Part shown: one piece after another, positions 12,601 through 23,600 of the stretch
Numbering within the stretch: the first letter of the stretch is position 1
Layout: every line of letters starts with the position of its first letter
NCBI RefSeq assembly: GCF_000524195.1
Contig: NW_020170390.1
Location: 636,701 to 700,700 of the forward strand
DNA length: 64,000 bases
DNA from: Echinococcus granulosus
Lineage: Eukaryota > Platyhelminthes > Cestoda > Cyclophyllidea > Taeniidae
Direction of reading: 5' to 3'
Notes under the pieces: generated by a model
Databases searched by the model: none
Told to the model about the DNA's origin: nothing
The model's input: the letters and a program-made list of their open reading frames with translations, nothing else
Made by a program: the position numbers and the translations under genes

Positions 12601-14485
12601 TTAAAACGCACTTCTGCGAACCCATTATCAAGGCCTTGACGTTAGAATATGAAGTCCGGTCACGCGGCAAAAGAATCATATGGATGCAGGGCAAAGAAGG
12701 GAGTCAAGAGTGTCCTTTCATAAAGTAGGACGCAGTATGACACCATATTCCAAGGCGAAGTAGAAGTGCACAAACAGACATTCAGAAATATGATATTTCA
12801 GGGCTAAACCAAAACAGTATGCACTGTGACATCCTAAGCATGGAACAGCGAATGCCTACTTTAAGCAATGCGTGCATAATCAGGCAAACCCTAAAACTCC
12901 TAGTCGACCCGACTGTTAAATTCAATAATAGTATCTTGTTAAATGCCAACTGAACTATTCAGACGACTAAAAAAGACAAGTGTAAACGAGACTTAACTAA
13001 GCAATTACGTCAAATGAATCGGAGGAAAATAATTTACTACTAGAGCGTGATTTGGCAAATCTCATTCACCAATAAGCCATAGAATAGTTTTCTTTCTCTA
13101 TCCCTACAAAACAAACGATTTTGATAAACTCCATACAAGCACAACCGAATGCCATTCATTGAGCCCAAATATTGGTAATATATTTGCAACTAATGTGAAA
13201 GGAAGACTTTATGAGCACAATATTTATGTGGGACATGTAAGCAAACAAACCCAACAAATGCTTCAAATTAAAAAAAATTAAGCCTTAACTTCATACAAAG
13301 GTTGGCAAAACAGATCACGTAAATAAAAGCTATGAGCCAGTCAAGTAGAAGTAAGTTATACAGAGAGATGGCGATAATAAAAGCATTCAATTAGATACCA
13401 GAAAATCATAAATGGTACAAAGAGTAATGGGCAACTTTATCCATCACTTCATCCTTTAAATTTAGGGTGAAGCAGATGATAGTGTAAAAAGAACAAAAAA
13501 GCCACATTGTAATCCAACCACTTGACATTTCTAACTGTCGAAATTGAGTAAAATACGGTTTCAAACGGAGCTCCATACATCACATGAGTAATTGTGGGTG
13601 TAAAATCAGGCCTCTAGGGAGGTAGACGCAGAGGGAAAGTGGACAAACCTGCTTAAAGCAACGCAGACGACCGAGACTGGGATTCCAATCGCGGTAATCG
13701 GGATGACGGTCAAGCTGTGGCAATGTTAAGAGGAGCGCCAAGGAGTTGTACTCCGCCTGCGACGGACACTCGGGCTCCAGCTCGTTTAGACAAGCCAAAA
13801 CCTAAAATGATACGGAGGTGTCTTCCAAAAAGAATGAAAAATAGTCCCAACGCTTTGTGAACGAAAAATTAGGATAGCACATGAATATCCAATCAAGCAA
13901 GGTGAAAATCGAAGCATTCCTAGTTAAACTTAAAAGAAAATTGAAACTGGCAGGGTAAAAAAGCAAAATACTTGGTCAATCGCAAGATCACATCCAGATT
14001 GAGCGCAATTTTCCTGAGGAGTATCAGGATCTTCGACAAGAGTATTGTCTCGCAGGCAGAGCAATTCGAGGAATTTCTGTTTTAGGATTAGGAATCGGGC
14101 AGGCCTTAAATCTAATTGAAGGGGAGGGTCTTTCAAAGGTTTCAGATATTCCAAAGCATCGTCCCACTAAAGTGTATAATAAATGATTCCGTTAACTGGA
14201 TGACTATTAGTAATATCTGATGTAATAAATGCAAAAAAGCTACTTGGGGTTACAAGAGATTCTAATCAAGATAAAATTGAACGATCAAGAAATTACATGG
14301 CCTTGGAGAACAAGTTGTCTGAAAAATAAAATATCTTCGTTATATGAACCATTGACAACACCCGACTCCCTTTCTAAGGCAATTTGGGAGAAGGCGAAAT
14401 CCCTTTTTTGAAGAAACTCCAAAATCAGTTTGAGCACGTCAGACTCCTGGATAGATAGTTTGACTGAGCGAACACTGCTATCCAT
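3676..14485 (-). CDS. WDR47: WDR47 (nemitin) orthologue: LisH/CTLH/WD40 protein
   Basis: About twelve exons: 14485-14297, 14166-13972, 13801-13649, 12078-11886, 10100-9664, 8819-8496, 8231-8181, 7900-7635, 6722-6446, 5763-5397, about 4637-4373 and 3821-3676, giving roughly 950 residues (human WDR47 is about 920). The first exon reads as a LisH motif ([13 protein letters not shown], then [10 protein letters not shown]), followed by a CTLH region ([35 protein letters not shown]). The middle is low-complexity. The C-terminal half is a WD40 propeller with [66 protein letters not shown] and a last blade ending CCICWALP. These follow vertebrate WDR47 block by block. The family binds microtubules and CAMSAP proteins and helps build neurites and the ciliary central pair. 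The junction before the penultimate exon does not resolve in phase, so a small exon or another splice site is probably missing there. Confidence 0.93.
12079..13648 (-). other. Large WDR47 intron
   Basis: AT-rich sequence between the third and fourth coding exons of WDR47. It separates the CTLH part (CFKQ) from the [12 protein letters not shown] block. The next intron, 11885-10101, is similar. Neither contains an open frame with family resemblance, a tandem repeat or an RNA gene that I can see. Confidence 0.5.
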
Positions 14486-15249
14486 ATTTAGGAGGTCATT
14501 AAAGACAAAACTATTAAGACATAAGATGCAGACAGCCAAATGCACAAAAGAAAACCACTACGAAACAGAAGAGCGGCTTCGAAAAAACGTCGGCCGCAGG
14601 AGCAAGTTGGTGTGTTAAAACAATGAAGTTTGATAAAACGATTTCACTAATTAGAAGAAATTTACTGCGGATCAAAACCAAAAAGCAAGCAATCTAAACA
14701 AGAGTTGTTTTCTGCTTAACAGTTTGATTACTTTTAAAATGGAGTTAGTTAAATAGGCGACTGCGAGTTTTTTGTGAAAATACCAAACGACCAAGCATTA
14801 TTTTTCAGTTTTTTCGCCTTTACCCTTTTAGGCAGTAATTACGACAAAATTAAAATACAAAAAATTTTTGGACTGTGACAATTTTAAAGAAGTAATTAGA
14901 ATGCGGTTTCTCTTATTTTTGAAGCGCAAACAACTAATAAATTTATAAGAACTCATTGTTGCGCCATCAAAACCAACAGAAAACGCGCATGTAGATAGTT
15001 TGGGCATTTTCAATTCAACTCTTTGTCTTGTAATTTTTCCCTGGTAAATTCATTAATATATACCCTCAAGTCAGAGATTGCGAAAAATTACATTTTGTGT
15101 GTTTTTTTTGCTGGACAGCATGTTTTTGAAGCCGTCTTATCATGTAAGGCTGCTGCCTGTAAATTCGTTTAAGTGCTCACTCACGATATCACCCGACCCC
15201 GACCTTTATCCCGTGTGTTAAAACCAAAAATTCACAGGTTCTGCATAGG
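14486..15249. promoter_or_regulatory. Shared divergent promoter region (WDR47 / Tctex light chain)
   Basis: The 764 bp between the start codons of WDR47 (minus) and the Tctex-type light chain (plus) contain no coding exon. Both genes must start transcription inside or next to this interval, so it is a candidate bidirectional promoter. I do not recognise a TATA box or ciliary X-box with confidence. The boundaries are simply the two start codons. Confidence 0.4.
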
Positions 15250-15836
15250 ATGGCCTCAGAAGTTGCCCTTGTTCACGGGAAAATAAATGCACAGTCTGGA
15301 ACCTTTACCAAATCGAAAGCAGAAACCGGACATTCGTAAGTCTGTTTGCACCAAATATTGCAGGTCACTCTTCACAATTACTCATTGTGACGTCCCAAAC
15401 CATATGGCCACTCCGAGAAGCACCTATAGCACGTACCAACTTGAACCTGACGTAAAATTCCCCAAAGCCATTGTCGCAAAGATAGTTAAGGAGGTTGTGG
15501 ACGGGCTCCTTCTTGGACGCGAATATGAACCCGAATTCTGTCGGCAGGCTTCAAGAAGGATGACGGACGTACGTAAAGCCCACAAGTTTTACAATTCACT
15601 AGTCTACTTCTAATAGGCATGCTTTCCTTCAGGTTTTGAAAGCCCGTGTTAAGTCGCTGCAGTTGAAGCGCTACAAAATAATTACACAAGCAACCCTCAG
15701 CAGCGTCAGTGACCCCAATTTCTACTCAAGCAGCCGCTGCCTGTGGGAACCTGCGCTGGATACCTGTGTTTCGTACGATTTTTGCAACGGTAGCATCGTC
15801 GCAACCGCCAACGTTTTCGGAATCTATCAGTCATAG
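15250..15836 (+). CDS. Tctex-type dynein light chain
   Basis: Three exons, 15250-15335, 15364-15568 and 15633-15836, give an in-phase 164-residue protein; the first intron is only 28 nt. Residues from about 48 onward form a Tctex1 domain: TYQLEPDVKFPKAIVAKIV, EYEPEFCRQASRRMTDVLKA, LKRYKIITQATLSS, SSRCLWEPALDTCVSYDF and the closing ATANVFGIYQS. This order (RYK, SRCLW-x-x-x-x-D, V-F/Y-x-x-Y) is diagnostic for the DYNLT/TCTEX1D family, which dimerises on dynein intermediate chains of cytoplasmic, intraflagellar or axonemal dynein. The long N-terminal extension with a serine/threonine-rich end is closer to TCTEX1D1/DYNLT5-like members than to minimal DYNLT1. The ATG at 15250 is the only start that keeps phase through the tiny intron. 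Paralogue assignment within the family is uncertain. Confidence 0.88.
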
Positions 15837-15911
15837 CACCCAATGTCACCCCCACTAAGTTCGAAAGATGTACAAATGTTGCTATTGCAGGGTACAGAGG
15901 GTCAAACATAA

Positions 15912-15917
15912 AATAAA
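15912..15917 (+). terminator. Polyadenylation signal AATAAA for the Tctex light chain gene
   Basis: Canonical AATAAA 76 nt after the stop codon at 15836 and before the oppositely oriented end of the kinesin gene at 15987. Spacing and strand fit a 3' UTR signal. Confidence 0.6.
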
Positions 15918-15986
15918 CTCTAGTAGTAACAGCCTGGCAATTCGCAAATAACTGTATGGACTGGTTGATAAAACAATGTATACCGG

Positions 15987-18900
15987 TTAGATGAGCGGTT
16001 TGTTCGTATCACAGCCAAACTGCTCCAAAATAGACTCCATTTCCCGACGGAACTCCTCCGATACTTGAGGAATCGACCCTAACACTTCATCAAAGAGAGC
16101 CAACATATCCACCGCATTGCTTCTGCGTTCCTGAAACACGTTCTTTAACACTTTGGCCACCATATTACGCTCATTCGTCAACCGCTTATTCAGCTGCAAA
16201 AAGAAAATTTGTTAGAGAACTTCTTGAATCCTTTTTTTGACCAAACAAATCCGCTACCTTCTCGAGATACTGGATTTCCCAACGCTGTGATTCCACTTGG
16301 TATTGTAAAAGTTTCACGTTTTGTTTCAGATCCTAATAACGAAGCAAAATTGATGAAAAGGTAGAAAACGCCTATTTAACCGAAAATAATTAGTAACAAC
16401 CTCATTAGCTAGGAGTTCATCATTCGGCTGCTTCACTATGTTGGATCCGCACATGAATGTGCCTTCCTTTGAAGCCTGTGGAAGGTATTCGCTGCAAATC
16501 ACTTGACTCCGGTTGAGATTTTCGAAGAAATTTACCCGACTGTGCACATAATCCTTCGTAATGGCTTCCCTCGACAAGTGGCTTGACGAAGCATTCCCAG
16601 CAGCAGCTACACAAGCATCGCTAGTCAGATTATCCGTCGGGTTCGCACTTTCGCACCTATTAAACTCACGCTCCGACTCATTCATATCTTTGCTCGTTCG
16701 TTCGACAGCGAAGTCGTCAACAGCCACATCGTCATTATGGGTGCTCGTTTCTTTGTCTTCACCAACAGCCTCGCATCTACTAAGTTTTGCTTTTAATTTT
16801 TCAATTTGGCAATGTAATTCTTTGTAGTCCTTTTCGGAAAGAACCATGACATCGAGATCAGTGGTGACATTTGCGTCCGATTTTGGCTTGGGCTCTTGAG
16901 AACTCAATTTTAATCGAAGCAGATGCTGCCTTTCGTAAAGTTCATTGAAGAAATTTAACGAAATATATGTAACACCGAGTTCATAGTCATCTGTTAAGGT
17001 AGTGGAATCGACATATGCTTTACTCTCCACTACCGAACGACGATTCCCCACGCCCCCAATAACCTGGTCAAGTGAAGTTCGAGGGAGGATTTGATAGCTA
17101 GGATCATCAGATGTCGCCACATCGTACTAAAAAACAGATAAAAGGGTTTTAAGTGGGGAATTCAGGGAAAGATTTCGTTTATTCATTTTACAAAACTTTG
17201 GCAGTACCTTTACCAGTTCATCGGTGTTAGTTTCGGCCTCACACTTGGCAACTTCCAGCTTCCGCTTGATCGCTGCCCTCATAAGTGACAAGTCTTCAGA
17301 CGGCAAAACACTAAGACCGAAAGTCTGTTCACAGACACCAAGAGACGCATCTGCCGTTTGCACATTTTGGTATGCAGACAGTGCCTTAGTTAAGAATCGC
17401 AAATCAGACTGCATTTTTTCCAGATCACTTAGAGGAATTACTGTTACATCTTCAATCGTGTTAGTTGACACGTCTTCTCTTGGTATAACTGCACTCGACT
17501 CAACAACGTCGATGGAGCCGGGGAACTCCGCGAGTTGGATTCCAGAGGGATTCGGGTCGCCATTACAATTGGGAGCATCTGTCCGCACGGTGGATTCACT
17601 TTTTTCTGCACCATCGGGTGCCACACGACGGATAGTAGAAAGAGTGTTGCCGCCTGTACCCTCAGGACACAGATTCGACTTAAGGCGCTTCATAGGTATC
17701 TCACTAAAAGTGTGGAACAAAAGTAGCAAGATGAACAAGTTCATCTTCACTTCTAAATAATTGAAAACCTGGTAAACTATACCATAGGTCTTTTGTGCAG
17801 AGATCACCAACATAAAGACACGGAGATGTGGTTTCCGACGAAGCCTGTAAGGCTCCGGCCTGGAGCCGTGCACAGGCTATAGTGCGCTTAGCCAATTCGC
17901 TGTAAAAGTTAGAGCAAGGTGTTAGCTTTGCCCTAGCGTAAAAGCATCATATTCACGAAAATTACCTAGTAAGTTGAGCAATTTCCTCCTCTCTGGCCAA
18001 GAGCAAACGTTTGAGTGTGCGAACTTGTCCAGTCAGAGGACTGCTGGACTTTGCAGATTCGTCAAGACGTCTTCGGAGTTTTTCAACTTCAGACATTAAT
18101 TCTGCGAAGGTATGATATCAGAGCGATACCTCAGAAATCCCGGAAAAAGATGAGGAATCATCACACCATCATAAGTAATCTACACTTCTTTTACCTTTTT
18201 AAAAAATGCCCATTCGGGTGCTACTTATCAAATCTCGTTTTCAGGGATTTCTTATCAAGCGGTCGTCACATGGATACCAGGAATGGGTGGGTACTAAGAA
18301 GTAGACAAGCATACCTCGAATAATGCGTCCTTCGGGGTCTTCGTTTACCACAGCCTTGTTGACTATGCACTGGACGCGCCTAGCATAGTGTAAAGTCGAA
18401 AGCGTATCGTCAATATGGAGTGAAGAGGGAGACACCGTCGCCAGCATAGTAGTGACCGAATTACCACCAAGACTGTCCTTCAATAGCCTTTAATTAATAC
18501 AGTAACACTCAATAAATTATAAAAGTATAAAACAGGCAATGTTGCTACCTTATTAGAAATAAACTGAGTAAACAAACACATAGAAGAGATAAAAGGCAAG
18601 AGCATACCAAGTGAGAAGAGAGTCACGATAGGACACGAATGTATTATTTTTGCGCTTTACCAATGTTTGGGGTGTAAGCAGTGGCGAGGTCCCCTCGAAT
18701 TCCAACTTGGGTCGCTTACGACTTGGACGTTCGGTTGAGCGGAAAACGGTCTTCGTCTGCGTGTCACCACTCAGCTGGGATATGACCCTTCCCAGAACAA
18801 ACAACGACTTGTTTATCTGACACGTCTCCTTAAAAGGAGAATTAAATAATAGTCAACAAGTAAAATTGACAAATGAAAACCCACCATCAATCGTTCACTT

Positions 18901-20639
18901 ATGCCGTTAGACGAAGACTGACGTTCACTGCCTGCTAAGTCGACTAAAGTTAACTTGCTTGTGTAGGCATTCTCCACAGTCCCCTTCTTCGTAAATCTCA
19001 CCTAAAATTATGCGTTAAAATATGCTCATGAAAGAAATATGCTACAAATAAATGGAAGAAACAGCACCGCAATGCTCCATACAATGAGATTGACTCACCA
19101 AACTAATACGTATTTTGGGTGCTATTCTAATTCGCAAGATAACGTTTAAGATGTGAAACGTTATCAGGACTGCAAAAAGGTCTTCAAAAATACCGGAAAA
19201 GATATTGGTAAATAACAGCCGCACAAAAAGCACCAACGATGAAAATTAACACAAGCCTTAGACAGCAATTAGGTAGCGAAAGCCGTCTTACTACTTCACG
19301 CCGAATGATGAAGGAGGCAATTGTGTGTGATCGAGAGCTGCGAGCGTTCATCTCAGTTGATGCTACGCTGCGACGCGCATCGCCCTGCCGAAGCCAGGCG
19401 AACATTTCCTCAGAGGAGTGAACCGCTGGTTGGATGAGGCCTTCCACAAAAGGTCCTGTCACCGGATGCTCACGAACTGTCAACTGCGGTAAGGGAGTAA
19501 CCCGGTACACAAGCGAAATGGACAAAACAAGCTGTGTGCACATAATTTACAACAAATGGACAACAATGAGACCTTACTTGGGATGGATTCCTCTTGTCCT
19601 GTAAAAGATCGTTGATTTTCTCGTTGTAAATTTCATAATAACTGAAATGGACTGTCGTCGAAACGTTCGTTCCCTAAAATCGCAAAAAGGTGTCAAAAAT
19701 ATGCTTACCCTTTCTACATCGATGTGAGCAAACAAATCCTCCACAATTCGTGGAACAATGCCAGGATCATCAACCGTCCCATACATACTAACTTGGTTTA
19801 GTAAGCCACCGAGATTTACCTATACGTTTTTCCGGAGGACGTAACACCATAGGCAAGCAAACACGCATTGTATCCAGCAAGAGCCTTGTTTAATAAAGGC
19901 AACCCCAGAGCCATATACACTTCCTGTTGACTTCCCTTTTCAGTTTCAATTACATCTCCAGCAAAGCAACAAAATGTGTGATCCACAGAAAATACTGTTG
20001 CATGCAGGCCTTTCTTCGAACATCTGACTTTGCCGAATTCGGGGCAGTCTACCGCAGTGTAGTTATCCTTCGAACCGATCTCGCTAGAATAAATAATAAT
20101 AGAAGTGTAGGGCAAACCTTTGGGAAAACGGTCGAACGCGGACTGCAGTGGTAACAGTTCCTGACTCTTCTACAATTAAAAAGCACACAGAATACGACCG
20201 AAAATAATTTGATCTATTAATCAGTTTAAGTGGCCATTCTAGTTACTCTTCTAGACATCAGCATCTTTATTTCTAAATTAGTAACCTAAACAACTCGTTC
20301 ATAAACAACGCCAATAGTTATCGAGTTCAAAGGAATGGACACAACAGTATGTCTGCGTGCAATCACGACAAGATTACTCGCCCCCAAACTATTTGAGTAT
20401 CCAAGCAAAGACAATTAATATTAGACCAGGACTGTCTATAATGAAAAAGGACTAGACATTTAATTTAAGTAAAATAATAAGCCTTGCAAAAAGGACCCCA
20501 GAAGATGCGATATTATTGTGAAACAAACATGAAAATCAGCCGTCTAAGACCTGAGGTAGAACTCCTGAGTTGAAATTAGCATCGATAAAAGGATACAGCG
20601 ACCTAAGAGATGTTAAGCGCACTCACCGAGCTCAGACAT
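15987..20639 (-). CDS. Kinesin motor protein, kinesin-3-like, with enlarged loop 12
   Basis: Fifteen exons join in perfect phase to 1003 residues: 20639-20627, 20169-20118, 20083-19820, 19787-19709, 19673-19578, 19531-19292, 19001-18885, 18828-18608, 18487-18315, 18101-17966, 17899-17783, 17703-17208, 17126-16401, 16332-16258, 16193-15987. The motor opens with [10 protein letters not shown]. The P-loop is GVTSSGKT (about residues 101-108). [13 protein letters not shown], switch I NARSSRSH (about 230-237), switch II DLAGSER (about 269-275), [19 protein letters not shown] and [10 protein letters not shown] follow. The [18 protein letters not shown] block and [19 protein letters not shown] neck favour the kinesin-3 class, but no FHA domain was found. 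Loop 12 carries about 40 extra residues including a basic RPSRKRPK cluster. After a short coiled coil the tail is acidic and low-complexity, ending in a second coiled coil. It should be an active plus-end motor; the cargo is unknown. The gene converges on the Tctex light chain. Confidence 0.9.
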
Positions 20640-23600
20640 GGAGGATGCGGCGGATGCACTTAAGTACAAGTTAAGCACTTGTGCATGTTTTAAACGTTTC
20701 AATGCATTTAAACAATGTAATAATTGTAGGTAGTAATAAATGATTATACTTGATAACATTAGTAAATGCTGCGCTCTATTTTCTCATATTATAAAGAAAA
20801 ATTAACGCCATTTTGTTTATCTTGCCATTACGATGTCAAAATCTGATTTCGGGCGCAACAAAATACTTCCATTCTACACAAATAACTGACCTGGTTTACA
20901 TTTTTTTGAAACACTTAACTGTAACCACTTTTTTGCACTTGCAGGTAATTCCTACTAAGTGGACGTAGGAAAGGGTACAGATTCTTGCAAATTTCAAGTG
21001 CTACGTTCTACAGTGCATCTCACATATAACTTCTAGGGTTCTCAAATTTTAGAATAACGACTTTTTTGGGTGCTTAAAGCATTTGGCTTCCGCTAAGCAA
21101 GTGGTTGCTCCTGACTGAAAGGTACTAATTTCAGAGGTGAATTTTAATGGCTCAATATGTGAAGCACAGAGCAGTCAAGTTCAGTGAAGTAGTCTAACCG
21201 AGAGAATTTGATACTTTTTAATTATCAGAACACATTTAATTAATCTTTATTTAAGAATCGCGACTTTTTAATGCCATCTTTGTAGTTAAACTACTCATAG
21301 ATTTTGCGTATTAATGCTGACCGAACCTGCCAGTTTTGTGGCCACTCTATACCAATGCATTTTGTCTTTTCTGCTACAAAGGGTAAAGACTCACAATTTT
21401 GCTATTATTTCAAACTAATTATTACAAACTTTCCCCTGCACTTTCAATACACTTAGATGACTTTCGACGTCATTGGTCCGCGACAATGTTATTAAGAGCC
21501 TACCTTTAATTGTGAAGTCGATTCAAATGGCAAATTAGTGTAGGAATGCCAACGTCTTTTAGTTATTATTACAGTGTAGATAGTTAACTTTGAGAGCATT
21601 CGCGAGGCAGTTTTTGGTGTGGATCCTGCGATTTCGAAATCATTTAAAATAAAAAGAACTAGATCTTGTTTTTTAATCTTTAGTCTAAATAATGTGTGAT
21701 GTCTTCGCCTAAATTGTTTAATGGAAATTTTAGGCTATAGCATATAATTGTACCGAGAGGTCACAGTTCAATCTATGACGTAGGGCCACCTGAAACCTGA
21801 ACGCACTCTAGCAGTAACTATTGCTCGTTATGTGATCATTCGTTAGACGGTGGAAAGAAAAGTGGAGGATAATGAAAACCTTTTCACCTTATTATTTGGC
21901 GGGCTCTGTATTCAGCCGCCATCGCAAACGCGATAAAGAAGTCAGCATTTTCAGCTCAAAACGGTAGCTAAACTTGAAATATTATATTTGCTTATGTATT
22001 CGCTAGATGAATGTGGTATTCAGTAAGACCAATATTCTAAATGGTGGAATAACTAGTGAACGACTCTAAACGTCAGGAATCAGTGCGCTCTCGTAGCCCG
22101 GGTGAAGAGCATTTGGGAATGTAAACTGATCACACTTCTCTCAAAATGGCGCTTACACTTGGCAACTCCGTGCATAACGAAAAGGTGAATTGTAATTCCC
22201 CTCAGCGTTGCCATTCTGATAAGTTAATTAGCTTTGATTGGACCCACGCATGTGGTGAACCCTGCACACAATAATTCGCCTTTTCATAATAGAGAGTAAA
22301 ATTCTAATAACCACCTAAAGGCAATACTTTTTAGTTTTAAATGTCTGTAGTCGTAAAAACTAGAGCAAATGCTTTCCCAATATATACCAACCGCCTTTTC
22401 CACGGAGACTAATGAGGCGTGCGTGAAGAGGTAGAGGCTATTTTAAAGACTTAAACGGAACAGCCACGCAAAAAATAAACTTTCCAACCGCACGGTACTG
22501 ATGTGCTTCCTTCCAGGTTGGTCTGCGGCCAAATTCCACAAGCCAACCAAATCACGAAGGCAGAATATTTTAAAACAGTTGTCTAGCAAAATGCAGAAAT
22601 TTTCAACACGTAAATGAATTAAAGGTAATAAGGAACATGAGTAAAAAGTAGAATTGAGAAATCGGAGGTACTGACACTTTTGATTAAAGGGGTCTTAGTG
22701 GCGCTTATTGTCAATAAGCTTGTTCACTCAGATCCAAAAAAATTTTATTATTATTGAACTAAGTACATTGTTCACGGAAGAGGACGTCCTTTAAAGATGA
22801 CATTGATAAGGTAAGATACGTAGGAACAGCGTTAATTCGAAAGTGAACAGCGATGAAATGTTTCAGACCAAGGATTAAAGATAGCAAGGGAGTCACAGGC
22901 TCTGAGCATACAAACGTTAGTACAAAAGCATTTGACTGTTGCGATGAAAGAAGTCGAGATAGACTTGGTACTGATCCGGGGCCAAATCCTAATGACGACA
23001 AGTCAAGTTTTGTGGCAATTGAATGGCAACGCATCCGAACAACAATCAATACTGCTAAATAACAGGAAGACACTTGTAGAGCATGTTTTTGCATGACGAA
23101 GTGCATCTAGCGCTGCGAGGGTGTAATCGGTTGCACGGAAGAAGTAATTGGCCATATGACTTTCTCCTTCAGTGGGTTCTCCTGCTAGGCGTAACTCTTT
23201 AATACTCCGTTTGAGTGACACACATCGTCTTCAGCAGCATGCACTTGGGAAATCTGTAACACCTGGAGAGGCATCCATGAGTAAGACGAGTTGGAGATTC
23301 CACAAATCCACAAGGAACATAAATGCAAAACTTGTATTTCAGATGCACCAGGATGGGTGTCTGCACTATTTCTGGCAAGAAGTAGCGCGTTTAAAAGCAT
23401 GCAAAAGTGATGTTTTAAATAAAACCATTATCAATTTAAGCATTCACCGTAGCACTCGAAGCCCACTTTTAACAAGGTCAAATATGTATGCGCAGTATGA
23501 AAACGTACCTACACTGGTTTAAGTGAAAAATTGACGAAACAGAGTGAGTGCCTACATTGTATCTGAATAAGTAATTAACTTGTCATGGTGAATGACAGGA

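Noticed and set aside
22759..23400. Overlapping open frames on both strands, one helical on the minus strand (ATDYTLAALDALRHAKT)
   Set aside because: No two pieces could be joined in phase, and no family was recognised.
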